Positions 52,601 to 64,000 of a DNA stretch of 64,000 nucleotides are shown piece after piece. The notes below the pieces were generated by a model. That model ran no database searches. It worked only from the letters and a program-made list of their open reading frames with translations, and was not told the origin of the DNA. Numbering within the stretch: the stretch's first letter is position 1; each line of letters begins with the position of its first letter. Both the position numbers and the translations under genes were made by a program. The stretch is from Neelides folsomi (taxonomy: Eukaryota > Arthropoda > Collembola > Neelipleona > Neelidae), in the NCBI GenBank assembly GCA_034687125.1, contig JAQGBZ010000005.1:248001-312000 (forward strand), given 5' to 3'.

Positions 52601-55600
52601 TATTTAATATCCTTCGTCCATATTTCATGGAAAATTTCTTAAAGTATTTAAGGTGTAATCGTGTTAAGGATTCTTTTTGTTCTGGACAAACTAAAAATGG
52701 ATAAACCCTTTCCGTTCAGACTTGCCACTTTGATGCGAAATATCCTCAGGCTTTGGAACCTCAATAAAACTATTTGCCTTACAGTCCAAAATTTTCCCCT
52801 TCTTTCTTCTACCTCAAAGACAATATAACATTATTTAAAATAAATATCCATATTTAATAAACTTTCAATACAGAATAATACCAAAATTGTAAACCTTATC
52901 TTTAAATCCTTTCTTAAAAGTACGAGTACTTGTATTAAAAATAAATAGTAAAATAAATAGTGAAAAAAGAAACTGAAAACGTGCTTAATCCCTCCATGAT
53001 TATCAAAAGGAGTAAAGTGGGTCTGGTAGTTAAAATTGTGAAGTTATTGAGATGGAAGGGTCTTTTGGCTCTTTTCATTCCATAGATAAAAAGGGAGTTG
53101 TAATAAGGAGCCTTTTTATTCCCTTTTCACATCCAACCTCGAGATTGCGAGTCTCTCGGTGATGATGAGGCTCGGCTAGTTACTTGGAGAAGAGGGCTAT
53201 AATCAAGAACCATTATTATGTTTGGCCCAGTACAAAAATCCCTTTGAGAGGATCCATCTAAAATGCATTCCCACATCCAGGCCTGGAGAACCATTTGCCC
53301 GCTAGCCAAACGCATGGAGGGAAAGAGAAGGCGAGATGATGATAATAATGATGACCGTCGAAAGGGGCTCGAAGAAGCATTTTTCCATGCCATTTCCAGA
53401 CGTTCCTTCCTCCCATCAAAACCCATACCCGCTCATTACCGGGGCTGAGGTTGAAAATAAGGCAGCTAGGATTTGAAGGGATCTTGGTATATAATAACTC
53501 TGCAGGTCTCCCTGTGCACAACTCCAATGAGACAAAGGGAATCATTCATTCCCTATGGCAAACCTTAAATACCTTCGAAGGTATTGTCCCAAAACAAACC
53601 CGAGAGATCTTGAGATTTGGATCTTCTCTGCTCTATAATTCAAGGGCCCAATCTCTCCCAATCCTATACGACCCATTAATTATTATTTCTGACCAATTAT
53701 CCATTATTCCCTAACTTAAATTACAGTGATGAAATTTAGGAAACGAGGGAGAATGAGTCAGCCTTTTGGCCCACGCTAAACCTTATCTTTTTATATGCCC
53801 CTTATAATATTTAAGTGGTTTAAGTAATTGAAAAGAGTCTTAAAGGTATTTGAATAACAATATTGGTTTGAAACAAAGTAAGTTGAGTATAAAGGCCAAT
53901 AAAAGGTTTACAATGACCGGACAAGTAAATATTTGAAAGTGAAACATTTTTGGAGCCTTGAGGACACTGGAGACAGTGAGATGAGGTTTGGGCCCATTGT
54001 TGATTGACGATAAAGGTTGTATAAAATGGAGTCAGAGTCTGAAAATGGTGAAGGGTATGAGTAGGGTAGGTCATTGGTGGATCGGTGGCTCCTCAGGTTG
54101 TAAATCAAAGGAACGGCGAGACGATGGAGGATGTTGGCTAAAAGGAAAACCTCGTCGTCTTAAAAGCCACTAGAATCATATTGTAATGTGCCAAGGGGAC
54201 ACGAGACTTGGCGCTGACCCTTGGTCACTTAGCTTAATTTCCCGGCCCTTCAATATGAGAGCAATGGGAGGTAGTATGGCCGTCTCCGGGCGGATTATCA
54301 TTCTCCATTATAATATAACTATAAGGACTCGATTCCTCCTTTGGAGTAAATAAAACCCTCCCACTTACAATCCTTGTCCAAATGCCCAAATCCTCTTTTA
54401 TACCTGCGACATGTATGGGAAAAGGTTTGTGTATTAATGTGAACGATGCCTCTTGTTTCAGGATATCCGTCTCCTCCTTATTGGTTAACCTACAAAGTAA
54501 ATATACTATTCCCTATACACGCCCTGACTTAATATCAAAGATAATGGAATGGTAATAGGGATATAATGAAATACAAGTTTGTATCTGTATTTGGTATACA
54601 AACATATTGACCAAATATACAAGTATATAGCTAAACAAATAGTATATTGTATTATACTATTAACAGTATGTATGTATAGTATAGGTATGGTATGTATGCA
54701 GGTAGACACATTGTCGCTCCGATTTCCTCACACATAACAAAATTTGAGGACTTGACGAGACGAAGGACTGTCGGGGATGAAACGAAACCCTTTCTCTGGA
54801 TCCTTATCTCCTGCATTTTTCTCATTTCTTACTCGAGGGCTCTTGATAGTGAACCCTTTTAAAGGACCTTTTGTTCCAAGTGAAGTCAGGGTCCATTACG
54901 TTCGCCTCCTTAAACGCTTAGATTCTCCGTCCCAAGAGGGTGAGTCAAATTATGATGTTGATTCTCTTTAATAATAAGACCAGATTCTTTCCCTCCATTC
55001 CTCTACACAACCCACATTCCGGCCGATAATATTTATTTACCAATTTACACTCGAGATCCAATCTATCTCAAATACTGCCCACGAGGAATCTCCGGCCGCC
55101 ACTCATCGGCTTGGATTAATCAGACAAAAGCCAATACAGGTGGATATTATATGCTTAATCTATGTGATCATATACTACCCGTGGTACAGGGTATAAATTT
55201 ACTATGCATTGGAATGAAAGGAAGGAGATATAATGTTGGAGGAAACTCCTTTTTCGCAGAGACACGACGGAATTCTGCACGTTGGGAAGGATCCCACATT
55301 ATATGAATTATGTGGAGAATATGAATGAGTTGGTTTTGCCATTTCACAATGTGAGTCTGACGGAAGGACGGCGCTAGTCGATGGCGCCGTGCCGCCAGGA
55401 GGACAGCCAAAATAATTTGTTCATTAAAGTAAAGCCCAGCGAGGCAGCCGGTTGAGAAAATGCAAATTATACAATCAGTCACAAGAGAGCTTTTATAGGA
55501 TGGGTGAGATAAGCCACACAGACATATGAACCGGTTGGAGATGAATGCTCAGATATTTTAATATCATTTATACACCAACTTTCCTTCAACGAGGAATTCT

Positions 55601-55943
55601 GCAAGGATGAAACGATGATTCTCCAAACACTCAAAAGAAGTTAGCAAATTACAACGTATTCATTTCCTCCCACTAAACCCTTCAATGTTACTTAAAACCT
55701 CAGACTTAATTCTACCAAATAAAAGTAAAACAAATATGTTTAAAACCTTTTCTCATATTAAACCCATCATCATGCATCTAATCTCCTAATTTATTCCCAG
55801 TCCGTATTACATACATGCCAATGTCCATTATAAGCATCATCCTATCAGCAATGTCAGTAAATAAATCCATGCTGTTTGGAATGGAATTTTTTGCCAAGAA
55901 CTCGTCGCCGTATGAAGTTTGCAAGTATTTAAAGAATACAAAC
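46638..55943. other. gene-poor region; may hold BAMBI promoter and first exon
   Basis: About 9.3 kb without a recognisable gene. The missing BAMBI exon must lie on the minus strand here or beyond. I looked for a minus-strand ATG with a hydrophobic start and a phase-1 donor and found no convincing case. GC content is higher than in the rest of the window in patches (for example 50590-51120, 53100-53450, 54180-55450), which creates overlapping ORFs in several frames. A 12-bp tandem pair (TATGAGCCCTTG) is at 52219..52242. AT-rich low complexity lies around 49790-49945 and 54590-54700. Confidence 0.4.
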
Positions 55944-56184
55944 CTGTTGCTTGTTTCCGACGATTCCCCTGTGGATTGAGTTCTCGGTTTGAAATTCCAT
56001 TAAGTCTTAGGATGCTGCTCTCCCTTAATGCTTCGTCCAATTCTCGAGGATCTTCCCGAGATCCCTCCACTTTCAATTTCCCAACAGTTCCTTCGCTCAT
56101 TTCACCGGCTAAATCCTCCATGAGTAATTCCAGGTCCGACTCTTCCCGTGAAACCGGGCTTTGCGAAGATGAGTCAAACACCAT
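55944..56184 (-). CDS. candidate first exon of an unrecognised gene
   Basis: A minus-strand ATG (56184) opens an 80-codon stretch ending at a donor (CAACAG|GTTTGT) with one base left over. The peptide begins MVFDSSSQSPVSREESDLEL and is acidic, Ser/Glu-rich and probably disordered; its codon use resembles that of the real exons nearby. I recognise no domain, and no matching downstream exon could be assigned. It may be the start of a nuclear or cytoplasmic regulatory protein, or a chance ORF. Confidence 0.35.
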
Positions 56185-58919
56185 TATAATAAACAATTCC
56201 GTTCAACCTCTCCTTAACTTCCATTAACTAATTTAATTAAAGTTCACTTTTGCTAGTATTAACTAATAGCTCAATTAATATTACACTTTTGAATTAACAA
56301 TTGACAATACTGTTGACAATTGTATAAGTTAATAAATGTTCTTTTGAAATATTCTGGAAGTGAAATCTTCTTGTTGGTAGTAATATTTAAAAGAAAATAA
56401 TATTCGGCGGGGGAATTGTGTATGTGAGGGACGAGAGCTGTGCCTGTGTGAGAGGCAAAACACGGAATGAAATTCGTGAGCAAGGAAATCCTCAGTGAAT
56501 TGAGGGACTGTTGGGTTGGAGCAGCAGCCCCTCGGCCAACATTATAAAGGATATACCCTCCGACTGGATGGAAATAAGTAATGGTTCTGGCTCTGAAACA
56601 CAGGGTTGGCTCTGGCTAATGGAAGAGTCTGGCGCCGCTCGGAGCCGACTTAAGTAGAGTGGAGGTAACGAAAGGGAGGCCGTGTCTCCTATACATCCAA
56701 TACATCCACTACACATTTACAATATATAGAAAAGTGTACAAGAGACAAAATGCCTTTGGATTATATGTCTACACTGTACAGTGTACATATAGGAAAGTTG
56801 TAGAATATAAAGTTTGTTATAGGAGGTACACTCATCCCTCGAAGGACCCGTCCCTCCAACCAGACGACGGCCTCACAGACGGAAGATGACCCAAACCTCC
56901 GGCCCATCTTAGACTTTTGTCTTACGCCTCCGATGGGCCTCTGTGTATTCATTATGGATAGGGAGCGGAGGAATAGGAGCCACAGAGGAAATTCAGTCTT
57001 GCGGCTTCCACGTTGAGACACACAAAGGGGCACCCCCTCCGTCCCTGTTAAGACCTACAGTTTGTTTTGAGAACCCTTCTGTTCCACATAAACTATCATG
57101 AAATGGAGCCTTCTTCAAACACACGAGGACCATCTTTCTTTCATCCATTAGACCCTCAAATCAACTCCAGGATTCACCTTCATTAAAGATACATTTCTTT
57201 AACGAGATGAGCTATGGGTATTAAAATATATGACTTTTGGATTTAAGGTTTTGAATCAATTTATCATCAACTTTCATTGCCCTTTTAATCCTCAATAATT
57301 ATCTCCTCCTGTCCTCTTTTATTAATTTCTTGTGAAAATGCCATTTCCTTTTTCGCCCTCCCACGGCTTCAGGGGCTTGGCTTTAAAGACATGAAAGCTC
57401 TTTTAAGGAAAAATGCCAATTGGTTAATTCTTGCACGCAAATTCATTTATTTTACATCTCATTATTTAATTCCAGTATTGATACTTTACATGCTCTATCT
57501 ACCATGTATGCATTTATAAAAGTGTATTAAATTATCGAATGAGCATAAAGGGCTTCACATTACCTATCCTTTATTTATACACAATAGAGGTGTGCATAAT
57601 ATGACAAATTCCAAGTTGCTCATGCAAATGGGAATATCTATATAATCTGCAGAGCGGCTCCACCAAGTCGGAATCACTCGTCCGTCCCATTAAGCTTCAA
57701 GAGCGCAAGTGGAAAAAATATCCGCCGTGGATTGCAATTATGATGAAAATGTTCCTAATAGACCCCCAGAGAACTTTTTACTCTTTTGCTCAGGCGAGGA
57801 CGGAGTGAGCAAAAATGGTATCGTAATGTCTAAAGAACGAGATGAGTGTCAGGATGAACATTACTTCATTTTTTATCTTCTTGAAGTCAGAAAAAATGAA
57901 AATAAAGTAAAAAGCAAAAAATGGATTCTTAAATACTCAAATGTCACTCTCGATCTCACCAAATGACCAATGGATTTCTAACCCTAAAATCTTTCTAAAA
58001 GTGTTGTGGAATTGTGGAAATGTAAATAATTCTTTTTTAAATCAGATTTATAGCTCTAAGGTATTAAATCCTCAACGAGGACTCAAATACTTATGGCATA
58101 TAAAGATAGATAATTTGAGCTATATCGTCATAAGTGCATCTGCATCCTTTGTAAAGTGGTTCTATATCGGATCTTTCAGTCAAAGCTGTAATAAATTTAA
58201 TGATAGGCCAACTCGAGTCTTTTTGTTCTTCGGCATGGACTTTCATGTTCATGAGGATTAACTAATAATCAACATGCATCCCGAGAGAGGAAGGAAATTA
58301 GGCCCAGGCGAGTCAGGAGAACCTCCATTTATTTTTTTTCGTATCCTCATCATCCTCATTTTCCTCCTCATCATCGAATCCCCATCTGTACCTTTTCCTA
58401 CCGACCCACTCAAGAACCCACAAAACTTAATACCTCTTAATACACTCTTTTATACAATCTATCACTACTAATATACTACCCTAATAAGAACTACGGGTAT
58501 ACAATACAGATATGGAGTATGCAGGTATACAAAGTGTAGATAACATAGAGAAACAAAATATATAAAATGCATTGCCTATTTGCTCTCAATTTTCATTCAA
58601 ACTGGAGCCTATTGTAGTTTTGTATTCCACATGCTTGGATAAGAACAGTTAAGTCTTGGGTTGTGTCTTGAAAGACTGATGGAATAGATGCGAAGGGCTG
58701 GAAGGAGTTTAATAGGAGATATAACCTCGAGCCCTATCATCAAGCCCATCTCAGGTAAATTATACATCCCTGCACCAGAGAGGTAAATGTCTAGAGTTTA
58801 TACGGAGACTTGCATTGTCCGGCGTGGGAAATGACAGTGATTTCTGAGCAATTGCTTCAAATCACGTAGAAGGAATTCTGGAGGATTTACATTCCACGAT
58901 AATTTACTCCGTTTATTAG

Positions 58920-58946
58920 GACGATGATGATGATGATGATGATGAG
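58920..58946. repeat. (ATG)n microsatellite
   Basis: About eight consecutive GAT/ATG triplets. On the minus strand it reads as a serine run in a short ORF that I do not accept as a gene. Confidence 0.85.
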
Positions 58947-61107
58947 GGAGAGAGTATGTGACCAGACTGAGGAGCCAAATGTTTACGACCAAGTTCGACC
59001 AGATTGACAGACACAGGATTCATCCCAAGAATCAATTTCTCCATATCTAAACCCACTGACTTCATTTGATCCAGAGCCAATTTTTGTCTTTTTGCAAAAA
59101 GGGAGGTGGAGTGAAATTCCTTGTGTATGATGATGCCATCGGAGCCAATGTTTGATGTTTCCTGCATTTATGTTAAAGAGATTCGACTGTCTACAAGACT
59201 TGGCTCCTTGTAGGGACATCCAAGCGACATTTCCCTTTGGAATGGCGTTTTTTACGCGGTCGGTCGCTGACGTGTCAAATCCTATACAATCCAATTCTTC
59301 TCTTCGGACCGACCAATAAATTATATTACAATGCCTCCGACTGATCACAATGCGCGGAATCCTTTTGTGTTTACAAAACATAATCGAGCCGAAGAAAGAA
59401 ATTACAATAACAAAATATTTTGACGAATATTTGATTTCAAATGATAAATAAACAATTTTAATGTTTAGAATCCACATGTATAAATATTAGCTTATTCAGT
59501 CTGTTATTGTTAAAGCCTTTAACTTAAAGGTAAAATGCTATCTTGCATAAAATCCTGTTTGCTAAACAGGAGCCGGTGAATATAAAAAAGTGTTTTTTGA
59601 GATTTGATAAAAGAGTTGACGTCAAATTTGGATTTTTTATGAAACTTGATGACACATTGTGGGGAATGGAAAGGGGAAATGTTTGTGAATGAGTAAATTG
59701 GGGAGAAATGCGGGAGGCGCCAGGGAGTTCTCTTCCCTCATTCCAAGTTTCGTTAAAGGCTCTCGAGAAGCCCGAGAAAGGAAGCAGAGGCAGATCAAAT
59801 AGAACTCCCGATCCCGACTTTCTTTTTTCTGGCTCGGCTCAACGGCGCCTCTGAGCCACTCGTCTTGGCGTCTCCTTTTCACCCATAACTCCCACACGCT
59901 CTCATTGACAACTCCGCTCTGACCTCATCTCAATTCCCACTCTTCCGCCTTGACATTATACACAAGTTCTGGACGCCAACAATTATTTCTTAGGGTTCTT
60001 ATATAAAGAGATATGCTATCTAACCTTAGAAAATATTTTGGCTACTCCAACTAACCGAAAAATATCTTCAGAATTAGCAAATGAACCACAGAAATTTATT
60101 TTCCCAAACTTCACTCCCTCATCTTTTATAAATACGAAAGATATATTATTCTTATACTTTTAGTACAGATATGTCCCTATATAAAACTTGAGAAATTCTC
60201 GTCCCTTCATGGCCATTCCCGCGTTCTCGGAATAGATTTCGCAAAAAATGTTATTGGTGGCGGCCCCGTTGAGGCGAGGAAACTCCCGACACTCAGCGAT
60301 GAAGAGACACATGAAGTAAAATATCACGTCTCTCCGTCCCGCCGCCTCATTCCCCACCGCAGCCTTTTTATACCCAAAGTGACGAAAAAGCTGTTCATTT
60401 TTTTAAATGTGGATGTAAATACAAACTCACTCAGATGCTACTCCTACAACTACATTATACGATACATACATACATAAAGTTGCTTTTACACTTTATATAT
60501 TTTACACTTACTACAAATAGCTCATGTGTTTCCCAGCCTAAAATTTATAATTTTTTATACATTTTTTGGAAGGAAAACGGTGGAGGAGCAAAGGGCCGAC
60601 CGAAAACCTATTTATAAATTCCTTCCTAATTTCCAAATTGGGCTATTTTTTGATGGACCTTCATTTTGTGATGGTTTCCAAGTGGTGGGATGAAAAGATG
60701 AGAACGTGGAAGAGTGCAAAGTCATTGCGGCTCCTCTCTCATTACTCTTCATTCAACTTTTTCCCTCATTTCTCTTTCCAAGACCCATGCACATTTCCCA
60801 TATCGGATCGTGATCCTTTCCAAATTATCTCCGAATCCCTTCATTTCAATATAAGAATTCCCAAGGTCCTATTATTAACCACGTCTGCGGTCCAAGACTC
60901 TTGCTCATCCTCAGAAGCCGCATATTATGTCTCGGCAGTTGGAAAATTCTCCTTCATATGCATACTACATGCATACTCCTTATATTACAGGACGGGAGTG
61001 GGCGCCTGATAATGGTCATCATTAGCATCGTTGTCAAGTCACTCTCACCGGAGGAACCGTGACAAAGGCAAGACCATCAAACACATCCTTCCTTTGTGAT
61101 CATCAAA

Positions 61108-61136
61108 GGAAGAAGAAGAAGAAGAAGAAGAAAAAA
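61108..61136. repeat. (GAA)n microsatellite
   Basis: About seven GAA triplets followed by an A run. Confidence 0.85.
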
Positions 61137-63471
61137 GTCTATCCGGAGACACGATCGTAATTATGGTGAGGTCCAAGGAGCAATTTCGTTCGAGCACCGG
61201 AGAGAGAAAAGTCGAGACAGAAAAATGATTTCATCCCTCAGAGAGTTGTTGGAGTCGAAGCCCCCTTGGTGTCCTTTGAGTTAATACAAGGTATTTACGA
61301 GTAATTTGGGCCGAGGTTCCAGACATTCGTACTTATATTCACATACATATTACACACTCAGTGAACTAATTGACATACTATTTTTTGTGAGATCCGTTGG
61401 TAAGTAGTTTAGGCTCATTTGGTGGACCGAGCAAACCTCTGGGTTATAATAACAGCTTCAAGAGGAAGAAGCCTTTCGCTCCAGACTCCTCCACTCTCAG
61501 AGGGATTGAGGAGGCCAATTATTATAAATACACAGGATCCTTTGGGAGAGGGAAATGAAGGGGTTTGAAATCCTTGTCGACGCACGAAAGTTCCTCTAAA
61601 TGCAATGAGAGATATAAAAATGATTTTACGACTCCCTCCGTCGAACTTTTCCTCCTCAAATTCTCCCTTAAGACACACACGAAATGACTCCTCATCTCTC
61701 ACCGTCGTCCTTAAAGGATATTAAATATTAGGGAAGGAAATTACTCTTTTTCTAACATGCACCAACTGAATTCCCTTTCATCATGAGCATTTTTCAGGAG
61801 GAAAAACGCCTTTAAATACTTGGAATATAAAACTAATGCACAAACAACACATGCAGATGCCCAAACCAACGCTTTCTTTCTATTTGCTCTCATTACAATT
61901 CTTTTAACGCCCATTATTCCTCCTTTGCATGTGCGGAGTATAATTTAATAAAATGAACAAAAACGCATTAAAATGGAACAAGTTTATCAAATACCTTTCT
62001 ATACACCAACTTAAATTCTATTTTACATTACTATCTACATTACAATTAAACACACAAGTCGCAGTTTATATGTCAGTTTTATATCAAGTTAACTTGCTCA
62101 TTAAAACACACCTAAAGTTTGTAAAAAATTCAAGCAATTCAGTTGATTGAATTGCAATTGTTGGAGTGTCATATTTCTTAACTGACTATAAACGTTAAAT
62201 TATGTAGTTTAAAGTAAAATTTATAAAATTCAAACAAAAAGGACATTTGTTTTAAACTCAAAATTTACGCTGCTACAATTATTTCCTAAATGGGATAATG
62301 GAGCTTCAAACAAAATACTTAAAATTCAAAATTATTCACTCAAAGGTATAATCAGGAAAAAACAAAAGCATTGTTTGAAGAATATTAGTTATATAAGTGT
62401 TATAAGTCATAAGGTAAAACCCTGTTTTGACTTTTCTTTTTAACCACCTCTTTGATGGGTCGTTTAGAGTCGTTAATTATCCGGTCCAGCTCTCAACTTT
62501 ATTGCACTCCTTGTTTCTTCAACCCAAATGTACGAACATAAACAAAGGAGTGTTGAGTTAAGAGCCAATATATCATTATATCATACCTTGAATATATTCC
62601 AATATGATGCCAATAAGTATGCATAATGTTGAATATATTGTATTTTCTTATATTAACAAATATTGTAAATACTTATTATGCCCACATTGAAAGAAAGTTT
62701 CCTTGTCCAGACAGACATTGAGTGAGAGAAAAAAGAAAACAGAGACTTTATGGCCTTTTTCCGATGAAGAGTCGAAGAGAGGCGAAAGACTTAAATTCTT
62801 TTAGGGATTCTCTGAGGGGAATCCCAGGCAAAATTTGGAAGAGGTTTTTATAGTTTATGAGTCAAACGAGTTTGGACATTTATTATTGCAATTCTGGGTA
62901 TTTGAACTATTTTGAAAGTCAGTTGAGAATTGTTTGGCAAAGCCCCCCGCAACCCTTTAATTGCGGTGATACAAATCTTTTGCAAGGTACATAAAAGTAC
63001 AAGAAATCTCTCTTCATCTGAAGTTTCTGAAGGAAACTGCTCATTAGAGGAAAAGTGAATGAAGAGTATTAAGATCATGAATTGAAGTTGGACTGTAAAT
63101 TATCGAAAAGGAATACATTAGCATATTTTAATAATCAAACCAAGCTCATTTCACTCATTTCACATATCCGTTGATTAAAATGAAAAGTTGGCTCAACCTG
63201 ACACCTCAACATGGAGAAACAGAAGCCCTCCCTGCCACTTTATGAAGGAACAACGAAAGATTAAGTTTTAATACTTTCCTATCAATTCAACACATGCGGT
63301 CCAAATTACACAAACCTCTTTTTTAACTCATAATTATCCTATCAGTATTTGTAAGGTTGTTCAATTATGAAATCAATCTCCCTTCCATTGCATGAACAAT
63401 GTTCTTCTGATTTTCTTCTTGTGGCCAATATATGTCTCATAAAGATAGTAAAAAGAATAATGAAAACTTAC

Positions 63472-63590
63472 TGAATGATGTGTGGATGAGACGAGTCAAT
63501 ATTGAAAGACGTTTGAGCTAAGGAGACTTTTAATCTTGGATCTTGAGTGATGAGATTATGGCCCAGCAGGAGGTTCAGTTCACACTCCTC
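63472..63590 (-). CDS. candidate internal exon, family unclear
   Basis: On the minus strand an open frame reads CELNLLLGHNLITQDPRLKV and then SLAQTSFNIDSSHPHIIQ, and ends at a consensus donor (TTCA|GTAAGT). The ITQDPRLKVS stretch loosely recalls the C'-D region of Ig domains in neural adhesion proteins, but the cysteine-bearing strand that should follow is absent. The 5' limit is not defined by a good acceptor. It may be an exon of a minus-strand gene, or chance. Confidence 0.22.
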
Positions 63591-64000
63591 ATTTCAATTA
63601 TTCAGTTTGTGAGTTGAGTCGTTCAGGAGCGGGACGAATCCTTTAGACCCGTGGAAGGCATCTTCTTTGTAGGGTCTGAGAAGGAGAAGAAGACTTGATT
63701 CACAATGAGACCACAAAGGGAGCTTAAGAGGGTCGGAAAGAAAAACTCAATTCGTTCCGCCGATTTAAATGTTTATGGGCCTGTCAAACTACTCAGAAGA
63801 CTCGGATGTCAAAAACCTTCCCGACAATCAAAATATACAATGTATTGTGTCAAAGTATGTATATTTATACAAAGGAACAATTAAACAATGGAGGATGTTA
63901 TACGACCCATGAACATGTAAACGGACCAATAAAGAGACTTTGCAAAATACTCGCGCAATTCACCGACCAGCTGCCATAATGTAAAATCACAATTGCCAAG

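Larger units (their letters stand above)
56185..63471. other. gene-poor region, nothing firmly identified
   Basis: Mixed AT-rich and purine-rich sequence with many short ORFs in competing frames (for example 58983..59477 and 60160..60357 on the minus strand, 60566..61009 on the plus strand). None shows a domain I can name. Two trinucleotide microsatellites lie at 58920..58946 and 61108..61136. Confidence 0.4.

Noticed and set aside
54777-54939. Plus-strand ATG ORF ending at a good GTGAGT donor
   Set aside because: No recognisable domain and no downstream exon; likely chance in a GC-richer patch.
58983-59477. 164-codon minus-strand ORF with a GNVAWMSLQGAKSC stretch recalling transferrin wording, and an overlapping 83-codon ORF
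   Set aside because: The resemblance is a few residues only, the frames conflict, the ATG of the smaller ORF is preceded directly by a stop, and no splice pattern makes one protein.
61021-61090. Minus-strand MCLMVLPLSRFL with a GTGAGA donor, considered as the BAMBI signal exon
   Set aside because: The donor leaves two bases whereas the BAMBI exon needs one, and the hydrophobic stretch is too short.

Overview
This is eukaryotic nuclear DNA: AT-rich, with spliced genes, GT-AG introns of about 60 bp to 2.4 kb, and long gene-poor spacers. The gene set points to an arthropod. A Beat-family immunoglobulin protein, a melanotransferrin-type Tsf2 with a GPI-type tail and a short pericentrin-like protein ending in a PACT domain are all typical of Pancrustacea. 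A BAMBI homologue argues against Drosophila, which lacks it. A crustacean or a non-dipteran insect fits; I cannot resolve the species from sequence alone. All exons were read by eye and joined by frame, phase and GT-AG sites.

Layout: (1) 1-2.6 kb, no clear gene. (2) 2.6-7.7 kb, + strand, a beaten path (Beat) protein with two Ig domains and a hydrophobic tail. (3) 7.7-15.6 kb, spacer between two convergent genes, with one tiny TA-flanked MITE. (4) 15.6-25.7 kb, - strand, an 11-exon Tsf2 reconstructed from signal peptide to GPI signal (802 aa). (5) 28.2-29.2 kb, + strand, Arf1 in four coding exons. (6) 31.4-33.1 kb, - strand, 26S proteasome subunit PSMD11/Rpn6 in four coding exons. (7) 34.3-43.7 kb, + strand, the pericentrin-like gene Plp, about 18 exons, divergent from PSMD11 across a roughly 1 kb shared promoter region. 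(8) 45.1-46.6 kb, - strand, the three 3' exons of BAMBI; its signal-peptide exon was not found. (9) 46.6-64 kb, gene-poor, with only weak exon candidates.

The genes do not form one pathway. Arf1, PSMD11 and Plp are housekeeping (vesicle coats, protein degradation, centrosome). Beat, Tsf2 and BAMBI are cell-surface proteins (axon guidance, septate junction or iron handling, TGF-beta/BMP damping). The most notable features are the apparent loss of most iron ligands in both Tsf2 lobes, clusters of QT motifs resembling dynein light chain LC8 sites in Plp, an in-frame 36-bp minisatellite in Plp, and an unresolved splice just before the Plp PACT domain whose intron carries a MITE with long inverted repeats. 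I saw no retroviral or other virus-like element, no CRISPR array and no clear tRNA or rRNA gene. I found no convincing evidence of an undescribed multi-gene system.
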